52,002 nt of DNA from an uncultured Alphaproteobacteria bacterium (GTDB lineage Bacteria; Pseudomonadota; Alphaproteobacteria; HIMB59; GCA-002718135), in assembly GCA_902602885.1 (NCBI GenBank), contig CACKSM010000006.1, forward strand, positions 1 through 52,002, in the 5' to 3' direction. The notes under the pieces are model-generated. The model worked only from the letters and a program-made list of their open reading frames with translations, was not told the origin of the DNA and searched no databases. Position numbers and translations under genes: made by a program. How positions within the stretch are numbered: the stretch's first letter is position 1; every line of letters begins with the position of its first letter. This document shows, piece by piece, positions 43,461 to 52,002 of this stretch.

Positions 43461-44468
43461 TTAGGATAAAAAACCAATAATTTCTTTAGTTTTTTGCAAA
43501 ACAGGTTCTGCTACTGCTATAGCATTCTCTTTACCCTGATTTAAAATAGAATCGATGTAAGAAACATCACTCATAAGTTTATTCATTTCGGTCGTAATGG
43601 GTTCTAATTTAGATACGGATAAATCTGCCAAATCTTTTTTAAAGGTGGAGAATTCTTTCCCTGCATAATCTTTAATAACACTCTCAATAGATGTGTCTTG
43701 TAAAGAAGCAAATATCGAGATTAAGTTTTCTGCTTCTGGTCTTTTTTCTAAACCAGTTTTATCTTGTGGTAATGGTTCAGGATCTGTTTTGGCTTTTTTA
43801 ATTTTTTGTATAATATTTTCCGCTGTATCAGTTAACATGATTCTCGAATAATCAGATGGATCTGATTTGCTCATTTTTTTTGACCCATCGCGGAGACTCA
43901 TCACTCTTGTAGCCTCTCCTAAAATTAATGGTTCAGGAATAGGAAAAAAATCTGTCTTAAAATCATTATTAAATTTTTGTGCTATATCTCTTGTTAATTC
44001 TAGGTGTTGTTTTTGATCATCACCTACAGGAACGTGCGTTGCTAAATAAATTAGTATATCAGCAGCCATCAGTGTTGGATAAGAAAATAAACCAACAGAT
44101 ACGTTCTCACTATTCTTTCCAGCTTTATCTTTAAATTGTGTCATACGGTTTAACCATCCCATTCGGGCAACACAATTAAACAACCAACCAAGCTGTGCAT
44201 GTTGAGGAACTTGTGATTGAACAAAAATATTATTTTTCTCTGGATCAATACCAGAAGCAATAAAGGCAGCTGTTACTTCTCTTGTTTTATTTGCTAAAAC
44301 TTTAGGATCTTGCCAAACGGTTATCGCATGCAAATCAACAACACAAAAAAAACATTCGTATTCTTTTTGAAGAGAAACAAAATTTTTTATTGCACCAAGA
44401 TAATTTCCTAAATGAAGATCACCAGATGGTTGAACGCCAGATAAAATTCTTTTTGTTGGTTTTTCCAT
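43461..44468 (-). CDS. trpS: Tryptophanyl-tRNA synthetase
   Basis: [39 protein letters not shown]. Confidence 0.97.
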   Translation of the reverse strand: MEKPTKRILSGVQPSGDLHLGNYLGAIKNFVSLQKEYECFFCVVDLHAITVWQDPKVLANKTREVTAAFIASGIDPEKNNIFVQSQVPQHAQLGWLFNCVARMGWLNRMTQFKDKAGKNSENVSVGLFSYPTLMAADILIYLATHVPVGDDQKQHLELTRDIAQKFNNDFKTDFFPIPEPLILGEATRVMSLRDGSKKMSKSDPSDYSRIMLTDTAENIIQKIKKAKTDPEPLPQDKTGLEKRPEAENLISIFASLQDTSIESVIKDYAGKEFSTFKKDLADLSVSKLEPITTEMNKLMSDVSYIDSILNQGKENAIAVAEPVLQKTKEIIGFLS

Positions 44469-44469
44469 T

Positions 44470-46017
44470 TTATTTTTTTAAATATTCTCTTAGTTGACTT
44501 ATCGATAGGACTTTTAACATAATTACTAATCCAAAATAAATAATTATAGCTAAAAAGATCATCAGAAGTAAAAGTGCCGAGTTTAATAACACTGAATTTC
44601 CACTAATATTTGTAAAGAATAGTCCATTTAATAGGTAGATTCCCACAAATAATAGAAATGAACTTAGTAAAATTTTAATAGAATTTCTTACTAATAGATA
44701 ATCAAATTTTATATGGTTCCTAATAGCTAAAAAAAGGTACAATAATAATGCATTCACCCATGCACTAATTGCTGTTGCAACAGCAATGCCCATTTCTCTC
44801 ATTGATCCAATTAAAAGTAGTGATAACACAACATTAGTAATCACACTGACAATAGATATATAGAGAGGTGTTTTAGTATCCTCTCTTGCAAAAAAACAGG
44901 AAACTAAAACTTTAATTATAATGTATGCAGGTAGACCTAAGGCAAAGTAACTAAGAACTTTAGCAGTATAAAAAGTATCTTCTTTTACAAATGCACCTCG
45001 TTCAAATAAAATATAAATAATAGGTTCAGCTAAAATAAATAATCCTATAGCTGATGGTAAAGAAATTAATAACGAAAATTCAATAGATCTATTTTGAATA
45101 TTATTTGTTGTTTCTTGATCTGATTGTTTAATTGCTTTTGATAAACTTGGTAAAAGAACTATGCCAAGTGCTATTCCAAAAATAGCAAGTGGTAATTGGT
45201 TAAGACGATCAGCGTAATAAATATGACTAATAGCACCAACAGGTAAAAAAGAAGCAATGATAGTTCCAATGACAATATTTAATTGAATAACACCTGAACC
45301 CATAACACCGGGTAAAAATAATTTGAAAAAGTTTTTTAACTTTTCATTTAAAACTGGGATACGAATACGTGGCTGGTAAAAGTTTAAAACTGATCTGTAT
45401 AAATATAGAAATTGTAACACTCCTCCTATTAATACGCCATAGGATAATGCGTGACCTGCAGTAGTTACAAAAGGTGTTAAAAAGAATAATGACAGAATAA
45501 AACTTATATTTAAAATAGCAGGAGCAAATGCACCAGCCGCAAAACGTTCATGAACATTATTAATTGAAGCAAAGTGAGCAGCTAAAGAAATAAAAATAAT
45601 ATAGGGGAAAATTATTTTTCCAAAATGGACAGCAAGTTCATAAGCTTCTTTATTATCGGTAAAACCTGGTGCCAAAACTTGAATGATATAAGGCATCCCA
45701 AAGAAGAAAATGATTGTTAAAACGACCGTAGCAAAAAGTAACATTGAGGTCGTGTTTTCAACAAAGTCAGAAGCCTCGCGTTCATCTTTTGGATTAAGAA
45801 CAACACCAGAGAAAACAGGGATTAATGCAGCACTGTAGGCTCCTTCTGCTAGGACACGGCGAAAGAAATTAGGAATACGAAATGCTACGAAGAATGCATC
45901 AGCAATTACTGTCGATCCAAGATATCTCGCTATTAATATGTCTCGGATAAAACCTAATACTCGACTTAAAAATGTATAGAAGCTTACAGTAAAGAATGAT
46001 CTAAAAAGACTCTTCAT
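44470..46017 (-). CDS. murJ: Lipid II flippase MurJ (MviN)
   Basis: [48 protein letters not shown]; multi-TM. Confidence 0.95.
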   Translation of the reverse strand: MKSLFRSFFTVSFYTFLSRVLGFIRDILIARYLGSTVIADAFFVAFRIPNFFRRVLAEGAYSAALIPVFSGVVLNPKDEREASDFVENTTSMLLFATVVLTIIFFFGMPYIIQVLAPGFTDNKEAYELAVHFGKIIFPYIIFISLAAHFASINNVHERFAAGAFAPAILNISFILSLFFLTPFVTTAGHALSYGVLIGGVLQFLYLYRSVLNFYQPRIRIPVLNEKLKNFFKLFLPGVMGSGVIQLNIVIGTIIASFLPVGAISHIYYADRLNQLPLAIFGIALGIVLLPSLSKAIKQSDQETTNNIQNRSIEFSLLISLPSAIGLFILAEPIIYILFERGAFVKEDTFYTAKVLSYFALGLPAYIIIKVLVSCFFAREDTKTPLYISIVSVITNVVLSLLLIGSMREMGIAVATAISAWVNALLLYLFLAIRNHIKFDYLLVRNSIKILLSSFLLFVGIYLLNGLFFTNISGNSVLLNSALLLLMIFLAIIIYFGLVIMLKVLSISQLREYLKK

Positions 46018-46071
46018 ATGGTGGTTTTATAGTTTGGTAAGTGATTTGTATAAGTGAAATTTATGGCTTAA

Positions 46072-46755
46072 TTACGAGCCAAAACAATATCCTGCTGATC
46101 TCACGGTTCTTATAAAATCTTCTTTTACGTCATTATTAATGGCCTTTCGTAGTCTTCTTATATGAACATCAACTGTTCGAGGTTCTACATGGGCCTCATT
46201 TTTCCAAACATGATTAAGTAATTGTTCGCGGCTAAAGACACGACCAATATTTTCCATAAAGAAAGCTAATAAATTAAATTCTGTTGGACCAAGATGAAGA
46301 GTTTCTCCATCTCGTGATGCCGAGTGAGATACAAGATCAATTACTATTCCTTTATAAGTTAAAACTTCATCTACAAACATTGGCCTAATTCGTCGAAGAA
46401 CAGCTTTTACTCTTGCCACTAATTCGTTAACCGAAAAAGGTTTTGTTATGTAATCATCTGCGCCAGTTTCTAAGCCGCGAAGTTTATCTTCTTCTTCACC
46501 TTTCGCTGTTAACATTATGATAGGAATATTCTTATGTTCTTTATGTTTTCTAATTCTTCGACAAAGTTCAATTCCTGATAACTCTGGTAACATCCAATCA
46601 AGAATAATTATGTCAGGTGGTTTATATAAGATTTTTTCTAAAGCAGTTTCACCATCCGTTGCAGTATCTATTTTATATCCTTCTTTGTTAAAATTAAATT
46701 TTAAAAGATCTAGTAATGCTTCTTCATCTTCAACGATAAGCATTTTAAGTTTCAT
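46072..46755 (-). CDS. phoB: Phosphate regulon response regulator PhoB
   Basis: ILIYKPPDIIILDWMLPELSG-type receiver, TKPFSVNELVARVKAVLRR, LGPTEFNLLAFFMENIGRVFSREQLLNHVW; directly after phoU. Confidence 0.94.
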   Translation of the reverse strand: MKLKMLIVEDEEALLDLLKFNFNKEGYKIDTATDGETALEKILYKPPDIIILDWMLPELSGIELCRRIRKHKEHKNIPIIMLTAKGEEEDKLRGLETGADDYITKPFSVNELVARVKAVLRRIRPMFVDEVLTYKGIVIDLVSHSASRDGETLHLGPTEFNLLAFFMENIGRVFSREQLLNHVWKNEAHVEPRTVDVHIRRLRKAINNDVKEDFIRTVRSAGYCFGS

Positions 46756-46796
46756 GAGTCTCTACTATTAAATTTTTGTTACAGTTCTATTAAAAC

Positions 46797-47507
46797 TTAT
46801 TTTTTCTTTGGAAGAATTACTTCCCAGGTTGGGTCTGGATTACCATCAAATAGGGGCTCACCAGAAACTGCATAATAAATATCTTCCGCAATATTTTGAA
46901 CATAGTCACCTATTCGCTCTAGGTCTTTAACCATATATAAAAGACTTGTACATGCAGTGATTCTTTTTGGTTCTTCCATCATGTAGGTTAATAATTGTCT
47001 TAATATTCCAAGATACTCTTCATCAATTTGTCTATCCATTAACCAAACTTTTTTTGCAGCTTGATCTGAAAATTCTAAAAAAGCTTTTATTACCTCACTA
47101 ATCATAATATTAACTTGTTCACCCATATTAATAATATCTCTCGAAGGCTTTTCTGGTAGAACTATTTCTGCAATTGCTACTCTTTTGGCAATATTTGTTG
47201 CATGATCTCCTATTCTTTCTAGATCTTTATTGATTTTGATTGCTGAAAAAATTGTTCGTAAGTCTGCAGCCATCGGTTGTCTTTTGCCAAGTATTTCAAC
47301 TAAGCTTTGATCAAGAGCATTATATGCTTTATCAATTACATTATCGTTTTCTATAATTTTATCAGCAAATTCTGTATCTTTATCTTTTAAACACTGCAGT
47401 GAGTCTTTTAGTTGTTTTTCGACTAAACTGCCCATTTCGATAATACCATTTTTAATGTCTTTTATTTCCTCATCGTACGATTTTACAATATGTCCTTCTT
47501 CTTTCAT
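46797..47507 (-). CDS. phoU: Phosphate transport regulator PhoU
   Basis: Two PhoU repeats (DLERIGDHATNIAKRV, DLERIGDYVQNIAEDIYY); in pst operon. Confidence 0.96.
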   Translation of the reverse strand: MKEEGHIVKSYDEEIKDIKNGIIEMGSLVEKQLKDSLQCLKDKDTEFADKIIENDNVIDKAYNALDQSLVEILGKRQPMAADLRTIFSAIKINKDLERIGDHATNIAKRVAIAEIVLPEKPSRDIINMGEQVNIMISEVIKAFLEFSDQAAKKVWLMDRQIDEEYLGILRQLLTYMMEEPKRITACTSLLYMVKDLERIGDYVQNIAEDIYYAVSGEPLFDGNPDPTWEVILPKKK

Positions 47508-48277
47508 TATCCAAACCTCCCTGTGATATAATCTTGAGTTTTTGTATTATCAGGATTTGTAAAAATTTTATTTGTATCACCTGTTTCTATCAATTCACCT
47601 AAATGGAAGAAACATGTTTTCTGCGAAACTCTTGCTGCCTGTTGCATAGAATGGGTTACAATAATAATTGTATAGTTTAATCTTAACTCATCAATTAATT
47701 CTTCTATAATAGCAGTTGCTATTGGGTCTAAAGCAGAGCAGGGTTCATCCATTAAAATTATTTCAGGATTCACGGCAATTGCTCTTGCAATACATAATCG
47801 TTGTTGTTGACCGCCTGATAAACTTGTTCCAGGCTCGTTTAATCGATCTTTAACTTCATTATATAAACCAGCTTTTTTTAACGATGTAATAACTATATTT
47901 TCTAGATCAGATTTTGTATCTGCTAATCCGTGAATGCTAGGCCCGTAAGCTACATTATCAAATATTGATTTGGGAAAAGGATTTGGTTTTTGAAATACCA
48001 TTCCAATTTTAGATCTTAAACTTACCACATCAGTAGCGGAACTTATAATCTCTTCGTTATCAACTTTAATTGATCCAGATACTTTACAAATTTCAATGAG
48101 ATCATTCATGCGGTTTATACATCTAAGAAATGTTGATTTACCACAACCAGATGGACCTATTAAAGCTGTTACTTCTTTTTCTTTGATGTCCATTGAAATT
48201 TTATTTAATGCCTGCTTCTCAGAATAAAAAACATCAACGTCTTTAGCTAAAATCTTAGTATTATTTTTATCTACCAT
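47507..48277 (-). CDS. pstB: Phosphate ABC transporter ATP-binding protein
   Basis: [65 protein letters not shown]. Confidence 0.98.
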   Translation of the reverse strand: MVDKNNTKILAKDVDVFYSEKQALNKISMDIKEKEVTALIGPSGCGKSTFLRCINRMNDLIEICKVSGSIKVDNEEIISSATDVVSLRSKIGMVFQKPNPFPKSIFDNVAYGPSIHGLADTKSDLENIVITSLKKAGLYNEVKDRLNEPGTSLSGGQQQRLCIARAIAVNPEIILMDEPCSALDPIATAIIEELIDELRLNYTIIIVTHSMQQAARVSQKTCFFHLGELIETGDTNKIFTNPDNTKTQDYITGRFG

Positions 48278-49551
48278 TTCTTTTCAAATCTATTTCGTAA
48301 ATATACAGCAAGAGCGTTCATCATAAATAAAAATAATAATATTATCATAATAGCTGCAGCAGACTTTTCTTGAAAGCCTCGTTCAGCACTTTCTACCCAT
48401 AAGAAAATTTGAACAGGTAAAGAAGCTGACGGTTCTGTTATTCCTGTTGGTATATTGGGTATAAAAGCCACCATACCAATCATAATTAATGGAGCTGTTT
48501 CTCCTAATGCCTGTGCTAAACCTATAATCGTTCCTGTTAATGTTCCAGGTAAAGCAAGTGGAACAACATGGTGAAATACAGCTTGGGACTTAGTTGCCCC
48601 TATTGCCAACGCACCTTCTTTAATTGAAGGTGGAACTGCTTTTAATGACGCTCTACAAGCAATTATTATTGTTGGTAGTGTCATCAGTGCTAGAACTGTT
48701 CCCCCAACAAGAGGTGTACTTCTTGGAAAACCAAACACATTTAATAATACTCCTAAACCCAAAAGACCAAATACGATGGATGGAACTGCAGCTAAATTTG
48801 AAATATTAACTTCAATTAATTCTGTTAGTTTATTTTTTGGAGCAAACTCCTCCAAATAAACTGAGGCACCAATCGCTATGGGAAATGATAAAATAAATAC
48901 AACAAATAATGTGAGTAAAGATCCCATAAACGATCCGGCAATTCCTGCAATTTCAGGGTGTCTTGAATCTGCTCTGGTGAAAAAGAAATTATTAAATTCT
49001 TTTTGAATTCGATTTTCCTGAACTAATTGGTCTATAAAAGATAATTGGATATCATTTAACTTTCTTCTATCTTCAGGAACATCTCTGCTAGAATTACCTT
49101 TTAGCATTTGATCAACATTACTGTGAGCAGTAACCCATAATTTTTGTTTCGTATTTAGAACGGAAGGATTATTTAAGAAATAATTTTTAATTTCATTATC
49201 AATATTAGTTGAAAATAATTTTTTAATCAATTTAGCATCAGACTTACTCAAATTTTCAAAAACATTATTTAATGCGTTTTTTTTAACTTTAAAAAATTTT
49301 CCCTTTTCTATTTCTTTCTCAGTTGAGTCAGGAGTTAATTTTAAAACTTCTTGGTCATAATTTATTTCCAAAAGTATGGTTGTTTTTTGAAAAGCAGTAA
49401 ACCCTCTTGAAAATATCGAGTATAATAAAAATACAAGTACTGCTAATGCCAAGCACATTGCAATAAAACCATAATATTTAAAACGTAAATCTTGCGCACT
49501 TCTTTTTTTACGAAGTGCAATTATTCGTTCTTGTGTAACGATACTATTCAT
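48271..49551 (-). CDS. pstA: Phosphate ABC transporter permease PstA
   Basis: [57 protein letters not shown]-terminal DUF3333-like extension. Confidence 0.95.
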   Translation of the reverse strand: MNSIVTQERIIALRKKRSAQDLRFKYYGFIAMCLALAVLVFLLYSIFSRGFTAFQKTTILLEINYDQEVLKLTPDSTEKEIEKGKFFKVKKNALNNVFENLSKSDAKLIKKLFSTNIDNEIKNYFLNNPSVLNTKQKLWVTAHSNVDQMLKGNSSRDVPEDRRKLNDIQLSFIDQLVQENRIQKEFNNFFFTRADSRHPEIAGIAGSFMGSLLTLFVVFILSFPIAIGASVYLEEFAPKNKLTELIEVNISNLAAVPSIVFGLLGLGVLLNVFGFPRSTPLVGGTVLALMTLPTIIIACRASLKAVPPSIKEGALAIGATKSQAVFHHVVPLALPGTLTGTIIGLAQALGETAPLIMIGMVAFIPNIPTGITEPSASLPVQIFLWVESAERGFQEKSAAAIMIILLFLFMMNALAVYLRNRFEKKW

Positions 49552-50917
49552 AGCGTTCTCTGTATTTTTTTACGATACGTAATGCTAAAACATTAAGACT
49601 TAATGTGATTACAAATAATACTAATCCTAAAGCAAATGCTGATAAGGTCCTTGGATTATCAAATTCTTGATCGCCAATTAAGGCAACAACTATTTGGACA
49701 GTAACAGTTGTAACGTTTTCAAAAGGATTAGCAGTTAAATTAGCAGCTGTTCCAGCCGCAACTACAACAATCATTGTTTCACCAATAGCTCTTGAAATTG
49801 CAAGCAGGAAAGCTCCTACAATTCCAGGAAGTGCTGCGGGTAAAATTACCTTTTTAATTGTTTCTGCTTTGTTAGCACCAATACCAAGAGATCCTTCTCT
49901 TAAATTTTGTGGAACAGAATTTATTACATCATCAGACAAAGATGAGATGAAAGGGATTATCATTACACCCATAACTAAACCAGCTGCTAAAGCACTAGTT
50001 GGAGAAGCATCGATACCTATCGATTGACCAAAAGATTTTACAAAAGGTGCTACTGTCACAAAAGCAAAAAAACCATAAACTATTGTTGGAATTCCTGCTA
50101 AAATTTCAAGTAATGGTTTGACTGTTTTTCTTACTTTTTGAGAAGCATATTCCGATAGATAAATTGCAGTTAATAAACCAATAGGTGCTGCAACACACAT
50201 GGCAACAATCATTATTAAAAAAGTTCCTGCAAATATAGGAACTGCTCCAAAAGATCCCTCGGCCGCAGCCTGACCTTCTCTAATTGGAATGAAGGGATAC
50301 CATTCTGTACTAAATAAAAATTCAAAAATAGATACTTGAGAAAAAAAACGAAAACTTTCAAAAATTAATGAAAATATTATCCCAATAGTTGTTAAGACAG
50401 CGATCGAAGAACAAAAAATTAGAATATATTTTATATATTTTTCAATTGTATCCTGTGCATTGAACTGAATATTTATTTTTCTAACAGCATACAAAGAGCC
50501 AAGGACCATAATTATTATAATTGATATGTAGAATGAAATCTCGCTAGTTAATTTTAATGATTTGTATTGTGATGCGGCATTAATTATTTCCTTTGATTTA
50601 CCTTCGCTGAAATCAGTATTATTTGCTACATTTCTAATTTCCGCTAAGAGAAGTCCATCATCATATGCAGCACCCTCTACGTATTCAAAACTATCTAAGA
50701 TTAGATTTTGAATTATTTGTTCTTCAAAAACTGCCCAAGAAAAATAAACTATTAATGCAGGTAATAAGCACCAACTTAAGACATATTGTGCATGATAATT
50801 ATATTGTGATTTAGGTTTAAGGTTTGTCGAGTATACGAGTTTTTTAATGCGTGATTGTCCAAAAATATAAGAAGAATAAATTCCTATTAGTATGAGAACT
50901 ATTGACCAAAAAAACAC
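49544..50917 (-). CDS. pstC: Phosphate ABC transporter permease PstC
   Basis: FGAVPIFAGTFLIMIVAMCVAAPIGLL, GIPTIVYGFFAF, GSLGIGANKAETIKKVILPAALPGIVGA. Confidence 0.95.
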   Translation of the reverse strand: MFFWSIVLILIGIYSSYIFGQSRIKKLVYSTNLKPKSQYNYHAQYVLSWCLLPALIVYFSWAVFEEQIIQNLILDSFEYVEGAAYDDGLLLAEIRNVANNTDFSEGKSKEIINAASQYKSLKLTSEISFYISIIIIMVLGSLYAVRKINIQFNAQDTIEKYIKYILIFCSSIAVLTTIGIIFSLIFESFRFFSQVSIFEFLFSTEWYPFIPIREGQAAAEGSFGAVPIFAGTFLIMIVAMCVAAPIGLLTAIYLSEYASQKVRKTVKPLLEILAGIPTIVYGFFAFVTVAPFVKSFGQSIGIDASPTSALAAGLVMGVMIIPFISSLSDDVINSVPQNLREGSLGIGANKAETIKKVILPAALPGIVGAFLLAISRAIGETMIVVVAAGTAANLTANPFENVTTVTVQIVVALIGDQEFDNPRTLSAFALGLVLFVITLSLNVLALRIVKKYRERYE

Positions 50918-50931
50918 GGTTATTTGTAATT

Positions 50932-50962
50932 AAAAAAAAGGGAGATTCGTATCCCCCTTTTT
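50932..50962 (-). terminator. Intercistronic terminator-like hairpin between pstS and pstC
   Basis: Minus strand AAAAAGGGGGAT-ACGA-ATCTCCCTTTTT followed by further T residues: 12-bp stem with one G-U pair. Confidence 0.8.
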
Positions 50963-50978
50963 CATAAATTAAATATTA

Positions 50979-51947
50979 TTATTTATAATTTTTCTGATTA
51001 TTAACTGCATCTAGAACAGTTTCTCTATCAGAAGGACTAAGCTCTACTAGACCAGCTTCCAGAAGATAATCTTCGGTTGCTTCTTCGCTAACAAACTCAT
51101 TAACATATTCCATAATTCCTGGAATTACGCCTATATGTGCTTTTTTAATATAAAAAAATAATGGTCTTGCTATTGGATATGAATAGTCTTGAATACCTTC
51201 CATCGAAATTTCTACACCATCTATTTTAGAAGCTTTAACTTTGTCAGTATTATTGGATAAAAAACTATAACCAAATATTCCAAAAGCACCTTTCTCCTTT
51301 GAAATGTGCTCAACATAAAGTTCGTCTTTTTCTCCACCTTCAATTACATGTCCATCTTCACGATATTTTTTACAATCCCCATCTGCGACTAACATTTCTT
51401 TAACACAACCCTTTTTCATTACTAGTGAATCGAAAGCATCTCTTGTTCCTGAAGTTGGTGGTGGTGCCATGATTGAAATTTCTACATTTGGTAAACTAGC
51501 ATCAATGTCCGACCAAGTTTTTGGTGCATTACTATTGTCTTTTGCCATTGCTTGCCAAATTTGTTCTTTGGTCAAATTAAGATCTCCGTAATCATAATCT
51601 GCTGAATATGCAAACGCTATACCGTCATTGCCAATTATTACTTCAATTATATCTGTAACACCATTTTCTTTACATAACTGAAATTCTTTATCTTTTTGTG
51701 CTCTTGATGAATTAGTTATGTCAGGATGTTCTACTCCTATGCCAGCACAAAATAATTTATGACCTCCTCCAGAACCAGTTGATTCAATTACTGGCGCTTT
51801 CATTCCCTCAGAAGCTAACTTTTCAGCTACTAAAGTAGCAAATGGATATACAGTTGATGAGCCAACTATAGAAATATAGTCTCTTGCAAATAAACTCGTT
51901 GAGCTTAGAAAAAGACAAGTTGATAAGATACAGATTATTTTTTTCAT
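50979..51947 (-). CDS. pstS: Phosphate-binding periplasmic protein PstS
   Basis: Signal peptide, SIVGSSTVYPFATLVAE, ESTGSGGGHKLFC, SGTRDAFDSLVM; GAGGA ribosome-binding site upstream. Confidence 0.96.
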   Translation of the reverse strand: MKKIICILSTCLFLSSTSLFARDYISIVGSSTVYPFATLVAEKLASEGMKAPVIESTGSGGGHKLFCAGIGVEHPDITNSSRAQKDKEFQLCKENGVTDIIEVIIGNDGIAFAYSADYDYGDLNLTKEQIWQAMAKDNSNAPKTWSDIDASLPNVEISIMAPPPTSGTRDAFDSLVMKKGCVKEMLVADGDCKKYREDGHVIEGGEKDELYVEHISKEKGAFGIFGYSFLSNNTDKVKASKIDGVEISMEGIQDYSYPIARPLFFYIKKAHIGVIPGIMEYVNEFVSEEATEDYLLEAGLVELSPSDRETVLDAVNNQKNYK

Positions 51948-52002
51948 ATTTATCCTCTAATTTTTTTAATCAAAAAAAATGATACAAATACTTTATTACA
52001 GT

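Overview
AT-rich, densely packed chromosomal window from what looks like a streamlined (marine-type) alphaproteobacterium. The lineage is inferred from gene content and synteny only. Nearly all of it is core genome: a ChvG/ChvI-type two-component system; nrdA-nrdB-glutaredoxin; polA; an ABC ATPase fused by overlap to an O-antigen-ligase-like gene; the dnaA-dnaN-recF-gyrB block running into regB/regA and a GT2; rpsT-mutM; ubiE-coaBC-hesA/moeB-fabA-fabB-fabI; a 15-gene minus-strand block (tsaB-rimI-miaB-phoH-ybeY-corC-lnt-trmB // nusA-infB-rbfA-truB-rpsO-pnp-GDPD); polysaccharide deacetylase, Bax-like glucosaminidase, nfuA, trpS and murJ; and pstS-pstC-pstA-pstB-phoU-phoB. I found no tRNA, rRNA, CRISPR, prophage or transposon. 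I did not find a clearly new multi-gene system. The observations most worth following up are: (1) an uncalled 41-codon ORF (5370-5495, minus) with an ArfA-like ribosome-rescue signature; (2) mutM ending at a stop in an A7 tract, with a recognisable but zinc-ligand-depleted finger (VKKIVQYGRSTFYCPKIQ) continuing in the -1 frame; (3) an intrinsic terminator directly before the nusA start codon, where rimP would normally sit; (4) a terminator-like hairpin between pstS and pstC; (5) nested inverted repeats upstream of dnaA; (6) a eukaryote-like RNR with two N-terminal ATP-cone-like regions and candidate NrdR boxes; and (7) divergent genes whose start codons abut (CATATG, CATAATG).
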